A DNA stretch of 64,000 nucleotides, from positions 1,240,001 through 1,304,000 of the forward strand of contig CAWGAJ010000002.1 in the NCBI GenBank assembly GCA_963820545.1. Direction: 5' to 3'. Positions 9,201 through 19,197 of this stretch are shown piece after piece (positions within the stretch are counted from its first letter, which is position 1; the number at the start of each line of letters is the position of its first letter). Below the pieces are notes generated by a model that worked only from the letters and a program-made list of their open reading frames with translations, had not been told where the DNA came from and did no database searches. The translations under genes and the position numbers were made by a program. Source of the stretch: CAWGAJ01 sp963820545 (GTDB taxonomy: Bacteria > Planctomycetota > Planctomycetia > Pirellulales > Thermoguttaceae).

Positions 9201-12200
9201 TTTCTTTTGTCTCGCAATAAACGCGTCCGTCGGCGATGGTAACGGCCTCGACAAAGAAGTTTGGCATGTCTTTTTTGGTCACGGCAACTTCTTCAACAGT
9301 GCTCTTGCCGTCCAGGTGGAGGATTTTCGGCGGCAGGTAAACGCCGTTGGTCGGACGGAGGAACATGAGCACCGTACTGCCCACGCGATCGGTATTGATC
9401 TGCATCTTGACTATTTCGCCCGGGGCGTATTCGCGCTTCTCGGGAATCAGTTCCAGGTGATTGAAGCGGAACTGCGCGCTATCGAAGCCTTGGCCGATGA
9501 TCGTAAAAATGTAGGCGCCTTCGATGGCTTGCTGTTTGGCGTTAGTCAATTTGTAGGAAAGCCGATACTGGCCGGCCTGACCGGCGGTTACCTGCTGTTG
9601 GGCCTGCCCTTCTTCGTTGGTATCGACCTGCCAGGTTTCGACCGGCGTTTCCAGCGGCTTGCCGTCTTTGTAGCTGATCTTTAGCAGCGTCAAAGTGCCT
9701 TTGCCCTGGACGGGTTTGCCGTCGATGGTCCGTGCGCTCAGTCCCACGCGAATCGTATCACCTACGCGATAATAACCGCGATCGACCCAGGCGTAGACGC
9801 TGAACGGCTTGCGCATCACAAGCACGGTGCCCGTGCCCACGATCGTACGTCGCGACTCGTCGACCACCTCGGCGGTGATCGTGTAGCTCTGATCCTGGTC
9901 TGGATGGACGGCCTTTGCCGTGTCGGTATCGATCTCGACTTTTATTGTGCCATCTTCACCGATAGAAACTTCCTGGTCGGCCACTAATTCTGGCGGCTGA
10001 CGTCCCTGGTGCCACCAGAATGGAAGCGGACGCAGACAACCCCAACTCCGCCAGCCGGGATACCAATCGTAATTGCAAGCAAACCACCAGTAACCCGGAC
10101 CATAGAACCAATCCCACGGCGCCCAGGGATACCATTGCGCGGAGTGCTCGGTGCGCTGGACCTTGTACTTTACTTTGGCCTTGGTGACCGGCGAGCCGAA
10201 ATAATATTTGGCCTTGATGGTGGCGGCGATTTTTTCGCCCAGCATGACCGGCTCGGTCGGTGCATCCACGGTCACCTCGAACTCTGGCTTTTTGTACTCC
10301 TCTACGCGAAAACTGCCGCCGCCTTGGTTCTTAACGCTCAAATTATAATTGCCCAAGGGCGCGTCAGCCGGGAGTTTGTACTGGCCTTCCAAGCCGCCCC
10401 AGGCGTCGGCCTTTTTCACTTCCGAAACGACTTTTTCGCCTTTGGGATTATAAATTTCTACCGTGAATTGTTGATTGGCATAATCGGATGTATCAGCCAT
10501 GTCGTATTGCGCATGTCGCACCCAGAATTTGTACTGCACTATTTGATCCGGCCTGTACACCGGGCGGTCGGTGATGGTGTAAACCTTGGTGGCGTTGTAC
10601 TGCGGATCATAAAGATTGGCATGCCACACACGGGTGAAACCGAGATAAGCGAATCGTCCCTGCTTGGTGCGGGCGATAACAATCCATTGATAATCACTAT
10701 GATTTTCAATGGTCTGTACATTTAGGCGGCTGGGGTCAGGCGGCGCTTGCTTGACATCGAGTAAGATTTGTCCGTTGGCGTCGGTATATTCGGCGAAATT
10801 TTTGGTAATTACGTCCATGCGCCCGCTTTGGCGATGCTTTTGCTGCCAGCCGAAGAACTCCACGTTGGCCTTGACAACCGGTTTGCCGCTTTCAGCATCG
10901 GCAACGAAATAATATGTTTTGCCGTCCAGCGGTTTTTTCACGATCGCCATATCGTCGAGCCAGATGACGATAAAATCGGTGTTGCCGTCCTTCATTTTGG
11001 CTTCCAGAAGATACGCCCCGGCCTTTGTCAGCGGCGCGGCAACGGTGAGCCGACGATCAAAATGATTTTCCCTAGGCTTAAGCTCCATGCGCCATTGGGC
11101 CACCTCGCGGCCGAGATATTTTTTTTGATCTTTTTGCACCAGCCGGTAGCCGATATTGTTGACGTCGATATTTTGCCAATTGATTTCCCGGGGATTGGAT
11201 TTTAGATAGTCTTTGACATCCTCGATTATTTTTTCGACGTTGACCTCATGAGCGGTAAATTCCACTTCCTGGCCGTTGCGGAAGCGATATTCCACGGTGG
11301 CGCCCTTGCCCGCGACCTGGCTCATGACCGGCTCAAAACGCCCCCAATTGCCCTTGATCTGCTCTAATTGGTCTTTCCAACCTTGGCGGCGGTTAAGATC
11401 GGCATTGGGGTAATCCTTGATCAATTTCCTCCAATAATCGGCCGACCGAGGATACTGCCGGCGATTTTCGAAGATTCGCGCCAGTTGCTCCAAGGCATCG
11501 ACGTCATAACCGGTTTTCGGCTCGGCCGCGATCTGCTGATAGATGTTTATGAAATTAAATTCCTCCGGCAATGCAAAGCGTTTCACGCCGGTGGCCAGGC
11601 GGGCGATGGTCTCGTTTTCTTTTAAGGTATGCAGGGCGAAAGTGCCGCTTTCGTCTTTTTTCTCGTCGTCGCTTTCGCCCGCGCCGAAACGCCAGCCGTA
11701 TTGGGCAATCGTCTGTTCGCCGAATTGATTGTAAAGGAAGTCGGCAAACTGCTTGCGCGGCGTTAAGCAGGGCAGGTTCAAATTCCACCGCCTGCGCTAA
11801 ACACCAGCGCCATCGCTGCCCGTCGGTTTCGGCGGCCTCAAAACTTTTTGGAATTGTATGATAGACCGGCTTGCCTGCGGCATCGACCGCTGCCCCGGGC
11901 GCCTGGCGATAATATCCCCAGCCCGGTTCGTAGTCGGGCAGAACTTTCAGATCGCTAAGATACTGCAAGCGCCAGCCCTCGGTGTAACCGCGATTGTTCA
12001 ACAACATGTTGGCCAGGGAGAGAAAAAATGATCCTACTTCGCCATGGCTCTCGTCTTTTTGCGCCAGCGGCAGGGCTTGGACCATCAGTTGTAACGCCCG
12101 GATGCGGTCGCGCTCCATGGCGTTGACCATGTTTCCGCCGCCGCGTTTGTTGCCGCGGTAAAACTTGCCCGCCACCATGAAACCGTGGTGCTGCACGTTT

Positions 12201-12538
12201 AGGCGGCTCTGGGCGGCGGCCTGGAGCAATCGCCAATTGTTTTTATGAATCTCAATAACCGCTTCACAAAATTCGTCGATCTCATCGGCGCGATTAAGTT
12301 GCTGAAGGCAGACGATGGCCATCCAATGATCTTCGCCAACCTTGCGCACCTCGTCGTCGGGATCCAGGGCCAATTTACGGTATTCCTCGTAGGCATCCTT
12401 GTAGTTGCCCTGATCATAGTTTTTTTTCGAGAGATCGCGACGCGACTGCATCTGGGTTGGATCGGCCTCGGAAACCATCCATCCTCCGAAAAAGATGCCA
12501 CACGACAAGAAAAGACCGCAGATGACAGGCATTTTCAT
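6217..12538 (-). CDS. Alpha-2-macroglobulin family protein (MG2/A2M), frameshifted
   Basis: Secreted protease-trapping protein of about 2,100 residues. ATG 12538 follows AGGAG and begins a lipobox-free signal peptide (MKMPVICGLFLSCGIFFGGW). A tetratricopeptide-like N-terminal part comes next, then macroglobulin domains rich in beta strands with a YRPDQIVQYKFWVR segment (MG2 type). The thioester motif GCTEQT lies near residue 1,550 in the alpha/alpha-toroid, with DGGWGWF and the C-terminal receptor-binding-like domain after it. CTEQ keeps the Cys and Gln needed for the thioester. The frame changes at the GCGC at 11755-11758, and adding one GC restores the reading. A palindromic element is inserted in frame at 7681-7724. 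No pbpC neighbour is visible, so this is not the E. coli yfhM arrangement. Confidence 0.93.
7681..7724. repeat. Palindromic element inserted in the alpha-2-macroglobulin gene
   Basis: GGGGACAGTCCC, an ATTTTCGC/GCGAAAAT hairpin, then GGGACAGTCCCC. The insert is in frame and encodes the extra SRFSRSENGTVPL segment within the thioester-domain region. It resembles the element in oleC at 46356-46434, which also begins with GGGGACA. Confidence 0.75.
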
Positions 12539-12773
12539 GGCTAAAACTCCTGAACAATTGGCCCCTGGCGTCATTGGATGAAATGTTACACTGATATTTC
12601 GACGTTGCCAACGTGAAAAAGTTCCCCGGGAAAAAACGCGAAACACGATTTTACCCCCCGGTCAGGCGATAAGCAAAGACAAGCAACCGGTGGAGGGGAA
12701 CGTCAAACTTGGAATGATGCGCTGTTCCGCCTTGCTGAGCACCCAGCGTCTCATTGATCAACTGCCGAGAACG

Positions 12774-13403
12774 TTATGAGTCGATTTCAAATTTACAACA
12801 GGGATCGCCGTCATGTCGGCAAGCAGTACGTCGCACGGGAGCCCCTACTACCTGCGACATCATCTCGAGATCGACGCTACAGATGGATCGTTTATCGTCG
12901 ACCATACTGATGAAAGGACAACTGCGTTTATATAAGATCAACTGTCCGTTTTCTTGCACTGCCTCCAGCAGCCCGCCTTCTTCGGTCAATACATCCATAA
13001 ATTGACGGAAACGATCCACGGGTCTTTTGGCAGTGACCTTGCTATTGTAATGTTCAGCCAGAATACGGCCGACTTTTTTGAGCAGCTTGTTTATTAATTC
13101 ATCGCCGCCGATATCGCTGACGGCCTTCCAGATGGCAGGCACCACCAAGCGCTGATTGGAGGCAAACAATAATACCAAGGCGGCATCAGTGGATTTGTAG
13201 AGATGCCGCGGACGGCCGCGTCCTGGCAGGCGCTCGGTGCTTCGCTCCACGAATCCCGCCATGGATAATTCATTGAGTTGCTCGGTTACCGCGGTTCGGG
13301 TAACACCCGTGGCCCGAATCAAGTCGGAGACAGTTTGAGGCGGATTGCCCACCAATAGTTTTACAATTCGGAGCCCTGCGGAACTAACGGTTGCATCAGC
13401 CAT
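12774..13403 (-). CDS. SufR-like winged-helix regulator with C-terminal cysteine cluster
   Basis: 209 residues. An N-terminal winged helix (VSDLIRATGVTRTAVTEQLNEL, then a GRGRPRHLY wing) is followed by a ligand domain with four conserved cysteines: C-X12-C-X19-C and a terminal CC in DGDPCCKFEI. This layout is close to SufR/COG2345 repressors, where the cysteines hold an Fe-S cluster that senses iron or redox state (family knowledge). Whether it controls Fe-S genes here is inference, as no suf genes are in the window. It is divergent from the tRNA-Met/SRP RNA/dnaX block. The intergenic region has AT-rich palindromes that could be its operator. Confidence 0.85.
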   Translation of the reverse strand: MADATVSSAGLRIVKLLVGNPPQTVSDLIRATGVTRTAVTEQLNELSMAGFVERSTERLPGRGRPRHLYKSTDAALVLLFASNQRLVVPAIWKAVSDIGGDELINKLLKKVGRILAEHYNSKVTAKRPVDRFRQFMDVLTEEGGLLEAVQENGQLILYKRSCPFISMVDDKRSICSVDLEMMSQVVGAPVRRTACRHDGDPCCKFEIDS

Positions 13404-13740
13404 TTTATTGGCTCCCGTGTGGTTTTAGTCATTTCTCTTGGCACACGATGAAATCATCGTGGCGTTTTTCAGGAATACCGTTTTTTTCGCATATAATCCG
13501 ATAATAGCTGTTTTTATTTTTGCTGACAAACCCACCCCCCCTTAGAAAAGCGATTGGCAGGGTAGTTACAATCTCACATTTAATGTAGAAAAATGTCCTA
13601 TGCCTGAAAGTAGAGTAAAAAACAGTATTTTTATACAACAATTCGTTGTAAATTATTTTTTGGACATCACCATTCCTTAGAGGGGCATACCCTTGAGTAT
13701 GTTTATGGTATCTTGTTTTAAAACAAATTTAAACTAAATT
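13404..13740. other. AT-rich divergent intergenic region
   Basis: No gene is supported. The stretch holds the palindrome TTGTTTTAAAACAA (about 13713-13726) and a second TTGTTTTAAAA copy at 13741. It is a candidate control region for the SufR-like gene and the tRNA/SRP RNA transcript. Confidence 0.4.
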
Positions 13741-13770
13741 TTGTTTTAAAAGCGGAAATTTCACTATTTT
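13741..13770 (+). promoter_or_regulatory. Candidate promoter for tRNA-Met / SRP RNA
   Basis: TTGTTT (13741-13746), an 18-base spacer and TATTTT (13765-13770), about 35 bases upstream of the tRNA. Both boxes are only partial matches to the sigma-70 consensus. Confidence 0.35.
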
Positions 13771-13803
13771 TTCAAAAAAGGAAAACGAATTGCTTGCGAT
13801 TTT

Positions 13804-13877
13804 GGCGGCGTAGCTCAGTTGGTTAGAGCAGCGGAATCATAATCCGCGTGTCGTAGGTTCGACTCCTACCGCCGCTA
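13804..13877 (+). tRNA. tRNA-Met (CAT), probably elongator
   Basis: A 74-nt cloverleaf. The acceptor GGCGGCG pairs with CGCCGCT (one G-U), and the D arm is GCTC...GAGC. The anticodon stem GCGGA/TCCGC has loop ATCATAA (anticodon CAT), and the T arm is GTAGG/CCTAC. The first 22 bases resemble elongator tRNA-Met of other bacteria. The three G-C pairs and C1-A72 mismatch of an initiator are absent. CAT could also be tRNA-Ile2 (lysidine). No CCA is encoded. Confidence 0.92.
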
Positions 13878-13880
13878 CTT

Positions 13881-13996
13881 GCCGGCATCCGATGAGGGGC
13901 CCCCGCAATGGGGACCTGCGAACCTGGTCAGGGACGAAAGTCAGCAGCCATAAGCAGTCATTCTCAGGTGCGTCGGGCCTCTCACCAGGTGCCGGC
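13881..13996 (+). ncRNA. ffs: Signal recognition particle RNA, small bacterial (4.5S) type
   Basis: RNA scaffold of SRP (binds Ffh). The core GGTCAGGGAC-GAAA-GTCAGCAGCC (13925 onward) is the universally conserved domain IV with a GNRA-type GAAA tetraloop and the TCAG/AGCAG asymmetric loop. The ends GCCGGCATC and GGTGCCGGC pair, defining an RNA of about 116 nt without an Alu domain. It starts only 3 bases after the tRNA and lies just before dnaX, as scr-dnaX-ybaB-recR does in B. subtilis. Confidence 0.93.
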
Positions 13997-14096
13997 TATT
14001 ATAAAGGGTTCAATGGTCAGGGTTCAGGGTTTAGATAAGTTTTAAGTTGTCAGTTGTCAGTTCTATTGATGATTATCCACCAATCTCTAGTCCCTG

Positions 14097-14144
14097 TTCC
14101 CCGATTCCTGAATCCTGAACCCTGAACCCCGAACCCTGAATCCT
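14097..14144. repeat. Heptamer repeat tract upstream of dnaX
   Basis: Degenerate CCTGAAT/CCTGAAC/CCCGAAC units ending 5 bases before the dnaX ATG, occupying the place of a ribosome binding site. An inverted GGGTTCA tract lies at about 14015-14035. Confidence 0.7.
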
Positions 14145-14149
14145 ACGCC

Positions 14150-15881
14150 ATGGCCAACAATCAGTCGTCTGAAGGTGAAAAACTTCCCGGACGGCATTAT
14201 GTCGTCGTTGCCCGACGCTATCGCCCGCAGGTTTTCGAAGAACTTGTGGGCCAGGAACACGTGGCGCAAGCGCTTTCCAATGCGATAGCCGCCAGTCGCG
14301 TGGGCCATGCGTATCTGTTTACCGGCGCGCGGGGTGGGCAAAACTTCGGCGGCGCGGATTCTGGCCAAGGCGCTGAACTGCGAAAAAGGCCCTGCTCCGG
14401 CGCCGTGCAATAACTGCGATATTTGCCGCAGCATCAGCACCGGCGACGACGTCGACGTGCTGGAAATCGACGGGGCCAGCAACCGGGGCATCGACGAAAT
14501 CCGCCAGTTAAGACAAAACGTCAATATTCGGCCCAGCCGCTCGCGCTTCAAAATCTACATCATCGACGAAGTGCACATGCTCACGCGCGAGGCCTTCAAC
14601 GCCTTGCTGAAAACGCTGGAAGAACCGCCGGCGCATGTTAAATTCATTTTCTGCACCACTGAACCCACGAAAATTCCCGTTACTATTTTGTCGCGCTGCC
14701 AGCGCTTCGATTTCGCGGGCATCATGACGCAATCGATCGTCGAACGGTTACGGCAAATTGTGAAGGCGGAAAACATCGAGGCTGAAGCGGAAGCCCTGGA
14801 AGAACTTGCCCGACGCGCGGCCGGATCGATGCGCGACAGCCAATCGCTGTTGGAACAATTATTGGCCTTTTCACCGGGACGAATTACCCTGGAAGACGTG
14901 CACGATATGCTGGGCACGGCAGGCGATCCGCTGATGGTGAGCCTGGTCCAGCATATTGTGGATCGAGACGCCGTGGCAGTATTTGCCGATTTCGACGCGG
15001 CGCTCCATGCTGGCGTGGATGCGACCCTGTTGGTCGAGCAACTTTTCGGTTATTTCCGCGACTGCATGTGCGCGGCGGCGGGCTCTGGAGCGGAATCTTT
15101 TCTCTATGTCTCTCCCGCAAAAGCGGCTGACATTCTCCAGGCCGGAAAAAAGTTGGGATTGCAAACTATTCTCGCCATTATGCAAATCCTCGATCAAACC
15201 CTGTCGCGCATACGATATAGCACACAGGCCAGGATTTTGACCGAATTGGCCTTGGTGCGTATTTGTCATCTCGAAGACCTTGATGAATTGCCCGCGCTTA
15301 TCGCCGAATTGCGCGAGGGCCTTCCGGCAGGCACGTTGTCAGCCCCGGGGCCTACGGTGTCACAAGCCGCCTCAACAGGGGAAATTGGGGAAGGGGGCGT
15401 AAAAAAAAACGTTGAAGTGGAGCCGGCCCCCCCTGTAAAATCACCGTCAGCATCTCCTCCGGCAGGGACAGGGATACAACTTACCGCTGAAAACGTGGTG
15501 GAAGTATGGAACAAAGCGCTTTCGCGTCTTGCGGGAAGTGTGGTGGAACACGGCCGGCGTTTCGAGCAACTGTTATTTTCCCCACCGGACCGGCTGGTCA
15601 TTAGTTTCAAACCAATGTATGCTGTGGCCAAATCGTTCTGCGAACGGCCCGAACAGGTTGCCCGGTTCCAGCAGGTTTTGGCCGAAATCACGGGACGACA
15701 AATTCGGCTGGAGTTTATCGTTAACGCAGGTGAAGCGGGTCCCGGCGGCAGCGCAAAGCCCGACAAAATCCCGCCGCAGCATCAATTGATAGCGGAAATT
15801 ATCAAGCACCCGTTGGTCCAACGGGCAACGGAACTGTTCGGGGCAAATCCCACGCACGTGGAACCGCCAAATCGAGAATAG
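14150..15881 (+). CDS. dnaX: DNA polymerase III subunit gamma/tau, frameshifted
   Basis: Clamp-loader ATPase of the replisome, about 577 residues after frame correction. RRYRPQVFEELVGQEHVAQ opens the AAA+ domain. The P-loop should read TGARGVGKTS, but one GC is missing at the GCGC run 14327-14330, which breaks the frame inside the Walker A motif. The zinc-binding CNNCDIC and the DEVHMLTREAFNALLKTLEEPP (Walker B, sensor) are intact downstream, as is the C-terminal tau-like part. Because dnaX is essential, a sequencing or assembly error is the likeliest explanation. It is followed 9 bases later by ybaB. Confidence 0.93.
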
Positions 15882-15890
15882 AGAAATACG

Positions 15891-16268
15891 ATGTTTAAAG
15901 GGATTTCCAATCTTGCCGCGCTTATCAGACAGGCCCAACAAATCAGCAGCCAAATGGGCCAAATTACCGAGACCATGAAAAATCGCCGCGTACTGGGCTC
16001 ATCCGGGGGCGGAATGGTGGAAGTAGAAGTTAACGGCCTGATGGAAGTACTGCGCTGTCGAATTGATCCGCAATTGTTCGCCCAGGGGGACCGCGAATTG
16101 CTTGAAGACCTGGTAACCTCGGCCGTTAATCAGGCTATCGCCAAGGGCAAGCAAATGCACGCCGAAACAATGAAAGAGTTGACCGGCGGCATTCCTTTGC
16201 CCGGCGTTTTGCAGGATGCCCTGGAAAAATTTGCCGGAACAGAAGAGGAGAAAAACACTAACGAATAA
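15891..16268 (+). CDS. ybaB: Nucleoid-associated protein YbaB/EbfC
   Basis: 125 residues. It has the YbaB fold: an N-terminal helix rich in Gln/Met (QAQQISSQMGQITETM), then GGGMVEVEVNGLMEVLRCRIDPQL and a C-terminal helix with AIAKGKQMHAETMKELTGG. It binds DNA as a dimer. It lies between dnaX and recR in the standard order and is probably co-transcribed with them. Confidence 0.95.
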   Translation: MFKGISNLAALIRQAQQISSQMGQITETMKNRRVLGSSGGGMVEVEVNGLMEVLRCRIDPQLFAQGDRELLEDLVTSAVNQAIAKGKQMHAETMKELTGGIPLPGVLQDALEKFAGTEEEKNTNE

Positions 16269-16379
16269 GCGAGGCTGATTAACGGAAATGCAAAAAATGG
16301 GATGATTGCATTCAGCAACATTCATTAGATAGCAAAATACTAATTAAAATCGATATCATAAACGTAAACTTTCGCAATC

Positions 16380-16979
16380 GTGGCAGAACTTACCCAATCG
16401 GTTATCAATCTGATTAACGAATTTGCCAAGCTTCCCGGCATTGGCCGCAAATCGGCCGAGCGCTTGGCGTATCACGTTTTGCGGATTCATCGCAACGAGG
16501 CATTGGCCTTGGCCGAGGCAATTCGGGCGGTGAAAGAAAACGTGCGATATTGCCGGGTATGCTACAATTTATCGGAAGAAGAAGAATGTTTGATTTGCCT
16601 GGACCCGAAACGGGAAAAAGACATCCTTTGCGTTGTTGAACAACCTCGCGACCTGATTGCCCTGGAACAGGCGGGGGTGTATCGAGGTCTGTATCACGTG
16701 CTTCTCGGTCGGATAGCTCCTTTGGAAGGTATTGGACCGGAACAATTGACCATCGATGCCCTGATCGCCCGGGTACGCGACGGTAATTTTAAGGAGGTGA
16801 TTATGGCCACCAACCCTACAGTGGAAGGCGACGGCACGGCTTTATTCATTTCCAATCTTTTAGGCGATAAACCAGTTCACATTACCCGGCTGGCGCGCGG
16901 TATTACATCGGGAAGTGTGCTAGAATTTGCTAATAAAGAGATCCTGGCCGATGCGATAAACGGCCGGCAAGAGTTTTAA
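16380..16979 (+). CDS. recR: Recombination mediator RecR
   Basis: 199 residues, the usual RecR length. It has an N-terminal helix-hairpin-helix (LPGIGRKSAERLAYHVL), a C4 zinc finger (CRVC-YNLSEEEEC-LIC) and a Toprim domain with VVEQPRDLIALE and MATNPTVEGDGTA. It works with RecO/RecF to load RecA. Start GTG 16380; no convincing ribosome binding site precedes it. Confidence 0.97.
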   Translation: MAELTQSVINLINEFAKLPGIGRKSAERLAYHVLRIHRNEALALAEAIRAVKENVRYCRVCYNLSEEEECLICLDPKREKDILCVVEQPRDLIALEQAGVYRGLYHVLLGRIAPLEGIGPEQLTIDALIARVRDGNFKEVIMATNPTVEGDGTALFISNLLGDKPVHITRLARGITSGSVLEFANKEILADAINGRQEF

Positions 16980-17002
16980 CGCTAACGTAAAAAACTAATC
17001 CC

Positions 17003-17020
17003 CATCCCCTATCCCCTAGT
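17003..17020. repeat. Pyrimidine-rich repeat CCCATCCCCTATCCCCTA upstream of rpoN
   Basis: Tandem CCCCTAT-like units end 4 bases before the rpoN start, with no Shine-Dalgarno sequence between. Similar tracts lie before 20538, 37731 and 39532. Confidence 0.6.
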
Positions 17021-17023
17021 TAT

Positions 17024-18556
17024 ATGCGTTTGTCGCTTGGTCAAGATCTTCGGATGGTTCAAAAGCAGGTGCTGGCTCCGTGGATGATCCAGTCCATGGA
17101 GATTCTGCAATTGCCCATCTTGGCCCTGCAAGAGCGGATCGAACAGGAGATGGAAGAAAATCCGGTGCTGGAGATCCAGGAAGAAGAAGCGGAGGTAACG
17201 AGCGAGCCGGAAGAAACGGCCGATTATGAATCGCCCGACGCCCCCACGGAAGACGAGCGGGAACTGGTCATCGACGAGACGCACAGCCACGAAGGCGATT
17301 TCGAGCGGCTCTTGAAAATGGATGAGCAATATCCCGACCATTTTGAAGAGCGCAGCCACCCGTCGCGGGAGCAGAGCGAAGAAGCCAGCCAGCGCAAACT
17401 CGACGCCATGGCCAATATGGTCGCCAGGCCGCAATCGCTGCAAGATTATCTTAATGATCAACTCGCCTGGTTCGACCTGGAACCGGAACTGCGAGCGCTC
17501 TGCGAGCGGATCATCGCCAATCTCGACACAAACGGCTATTTGCAGGGACGACTGGAAGATCTCTTGGGGCTGAATCCCGGCAAGGAAGACCTGGCCTTGA
17601 TCCAGCATGCGTTGGCAATGGTGCAGAAGCTTGATCCGCCGGGCGTGGGCGCCCAGGATCTGCGGGAATGTCTGCTTTTGCAATTGACGCCGGGCATGCC
17701 GTATTACGAGGAAATAAAAACCTTGATCTTGAACCATCTGGAAGATCTGGAACACAATCGGCTGCCGATCATCAGCCGCCGCACGGGCTACTCGATCGAA
17801 TTGATCCAGAAAGTGCTGCTGGAACTGCGCAAGCTGAATCCTAAGCCGGCGGCCAATTTTTCCAGTGCGCCGGCGGCCCCGGTAACGCCGGACGTCTTTG
17901 TGGAACAGGATGAAGAGGGCCGCTTCAGCGTGCGCCTGGAAGACAGCCAAACGCCCAGCCTGCACATTAGCGCTTATTATCGGCAACTGCTGCAAAATGC
18001 CGATACCAGCGAAGAAACGCGCGAATATATCAAGCGGAAGATCAATTCGGCCCAATGGCTGATCGATTCCATCGAGCAGCGCCGCAACACGCTCAGCCGG
18101 GTGGCCCAGGCGATAGTCGATCATCAAACCGAATTCCTCAACAAGGGGCCCGAGGCCATCGAGCCTCTGAAAATGCAACAAATCGCCGACAAGGTGGGCG
18201 TGCACGTGACCACAGTCAGCCGGGCGGTCGACGACAAGTGGATCCAAACGCCCCGCGGCATTTTCCCCTTGAAACGATTCTTCTGCGGCGGCACGGTGAG
18301 CACCCAAGGCGAAGAGGTCGCCTGGGACGCGGTGCGTTTGAAACTGCAAGAGATCATCGACAAGGAAGACAAGCAACATCCCTTAAGCGACGAACAACTT
18401 GTCAAAGAAATGGTCGCCCACGGTTTGACCGTGGCCCGGCGCACGGTCACCAAGTATCGCAAGGCCATGGGCATTCCCAGCTCCAGACAGCGCCGCGTTT
18501 GGACGACAGATTCGGGAAACAATCCCGCCCAGTTGGATAACGATGAGGAAGAATAA
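17024..18556 (+). CDS. rpoN: RNA polymerase sigma-54 factor
   Basis: 510 residues. Region I is the Q-rich activator-interaction helix (LRMVQKQVLAPWMIQSMEILQLP). An acidic region II (about 45-110) is followed by the core-binding domain and the HTH (ADKVGVHVTTVSRAV). The RpoN box ARRTVTKYRK (about 471) recognises the -24 element. It needs AAA+ enhancer-binding activators, none of which are in this window. The gene follows recR and starts after a CCCCTAT tract rather than a ribosome binding site. Confidence 0.97.
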   Translation: MRLSLGQDLRMVQKQVLAPWMIQSMEILQLPILALQERIEQEMEENPVLEIQEEEAEVTSEPEETADYESPDAPTEDERELVIDETHSHEGDFERLLKMDEQYPDHFEERSHPSREQSEEASQRKLDAMANMVARPQSLQDYLNDQLAWFDLEPELRALCERIIANLDTNGYLQGRLEDLLGLNPGKEDLALIQHALAMVQKLDPPGVGAQDLRECLLLQLTPGMPYYEEIKTLILNHLEDLEHNRLPIISRRTGYSIELIQKVLLELRKLNPKPAANFSSAPAAPVTPDVFVEQDEEGRFSVRLEDSQTPSLHISAYYRQLLQNADTSEETREYIKRKINSAQWLIDSIEQRRNTLSRVAQAIVDHQTEFLNKGPEAIEPLKMQQIADKVGVHVTTVSRAVDDKWIQTPRGIFPLKRFFCGGTVSTQGEEVAWDAVRLKLQEIIDKEDKQHPLSDEQLVKEMVAHGLTVARRTVTKYRKAMGIPSSRQRRVWTTDSGNNPAQLDNDEEE

Positions 18557-19087
18557 GGCGCGGTTGTTTTGATCCTTCTTTAAATGGCATTTCTCGCCAC
18601 CCCCGCGCTCAAGCAGGCACATATTACCAGAATGAAGGAGGCGCGAATTATCAGGATTCCTGCGGCGGCTGGTCTATGCGCCCCCTGAAATAATGGCAGA
18701 AGGATGTCGCCTTGCCTTAAAAAAACCAGCGATGGCTTCGTAGTTTCCTCGGGCAGCCAATAATCCTGTAAGCAATATGAAATTTGTTTTTTTATCTTAC
18801 CGTATTATGGGAGATATAGATTATCCCAAAAGTTGTAGCAATAGACCATCGAAATACATTTTATCGAGAAAAACACTTGACCGGCACTCTAATATGATGA
18901 CACAATGAAGTATGGTGGTTGGAAAAAAATGTTTATTTTTTTCCGTGAAGGATTTCTCCCGCAGCAAGTTTAACTGTGACTGCGTCCTTGAATCCGCGCC
19001 TTATAGAAAAAACACAACATTAGCGACACGCCATTTGACTTTCACAGTTTGAACTCCAGCCGCTGCAGAAGCATGTGCACATGGGAA
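18557..19087. other. Intergenic region without recognisable gene
   Basis: No supported coding frame in about 530 bases. The DNA is AT-richer than its surroundings. I see only short ORFs under 20 codons and an A/T-rich inverted stretch around 18925-18945. Confidence 0.5.
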
Positions 19088-19106
19088 TTATGATCAAAGA
19101 TCATAA
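19088..19106. promoter_or_regulatory. Perfect palindrome, operator candidate
   Basis: TTATGATC-AAA-GATCATAA, 8-bp arms with a 3-base spacer, 92 bases upstream of the start at 19198. It is AT-rich with no repeat copies noticed elsewhere, so a protein-binding site is likelier than a REP. Confidence 0.4.
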
Positions 19107-19197
19107 CTAGCAATGATTCATCAACTACACATGCTATTTTTTCCTGCGAGTTAAAGTAACGCTACGCTTGACGGTGAGGGGCAGGAAGGAGATTTTA

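Noticed and set aside
13804..13877. tRNA-Ile2 (CAT, lysidine) instead of tRNA-Met
   Set aside because: Its first 22 bases resemble elongator tRNA-Met more. Not fully excluded without identity-element comparison.
14015..14145. CRISPR array from the repeated units
   Set aside because: The units are 7 bases, adjacent and degenerate without spacers.
14307..14413. Programmed ribosomal frameshift in dnaX
   Set aside because: The E. coli site is a slippery A-run far downstream. Here the break is inside Walker A, where a shift would not give a useful short product, and there is no slippery heptamer.
17009..18379. 456-codon open frame on the minus strand opposite rpoN
   Set aside because: It lies wholly antisense to rpoN, whose sequence shows all sigma-54 regions. 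The antisense product has no recognisable domain and a composition expected of a shadow frame.
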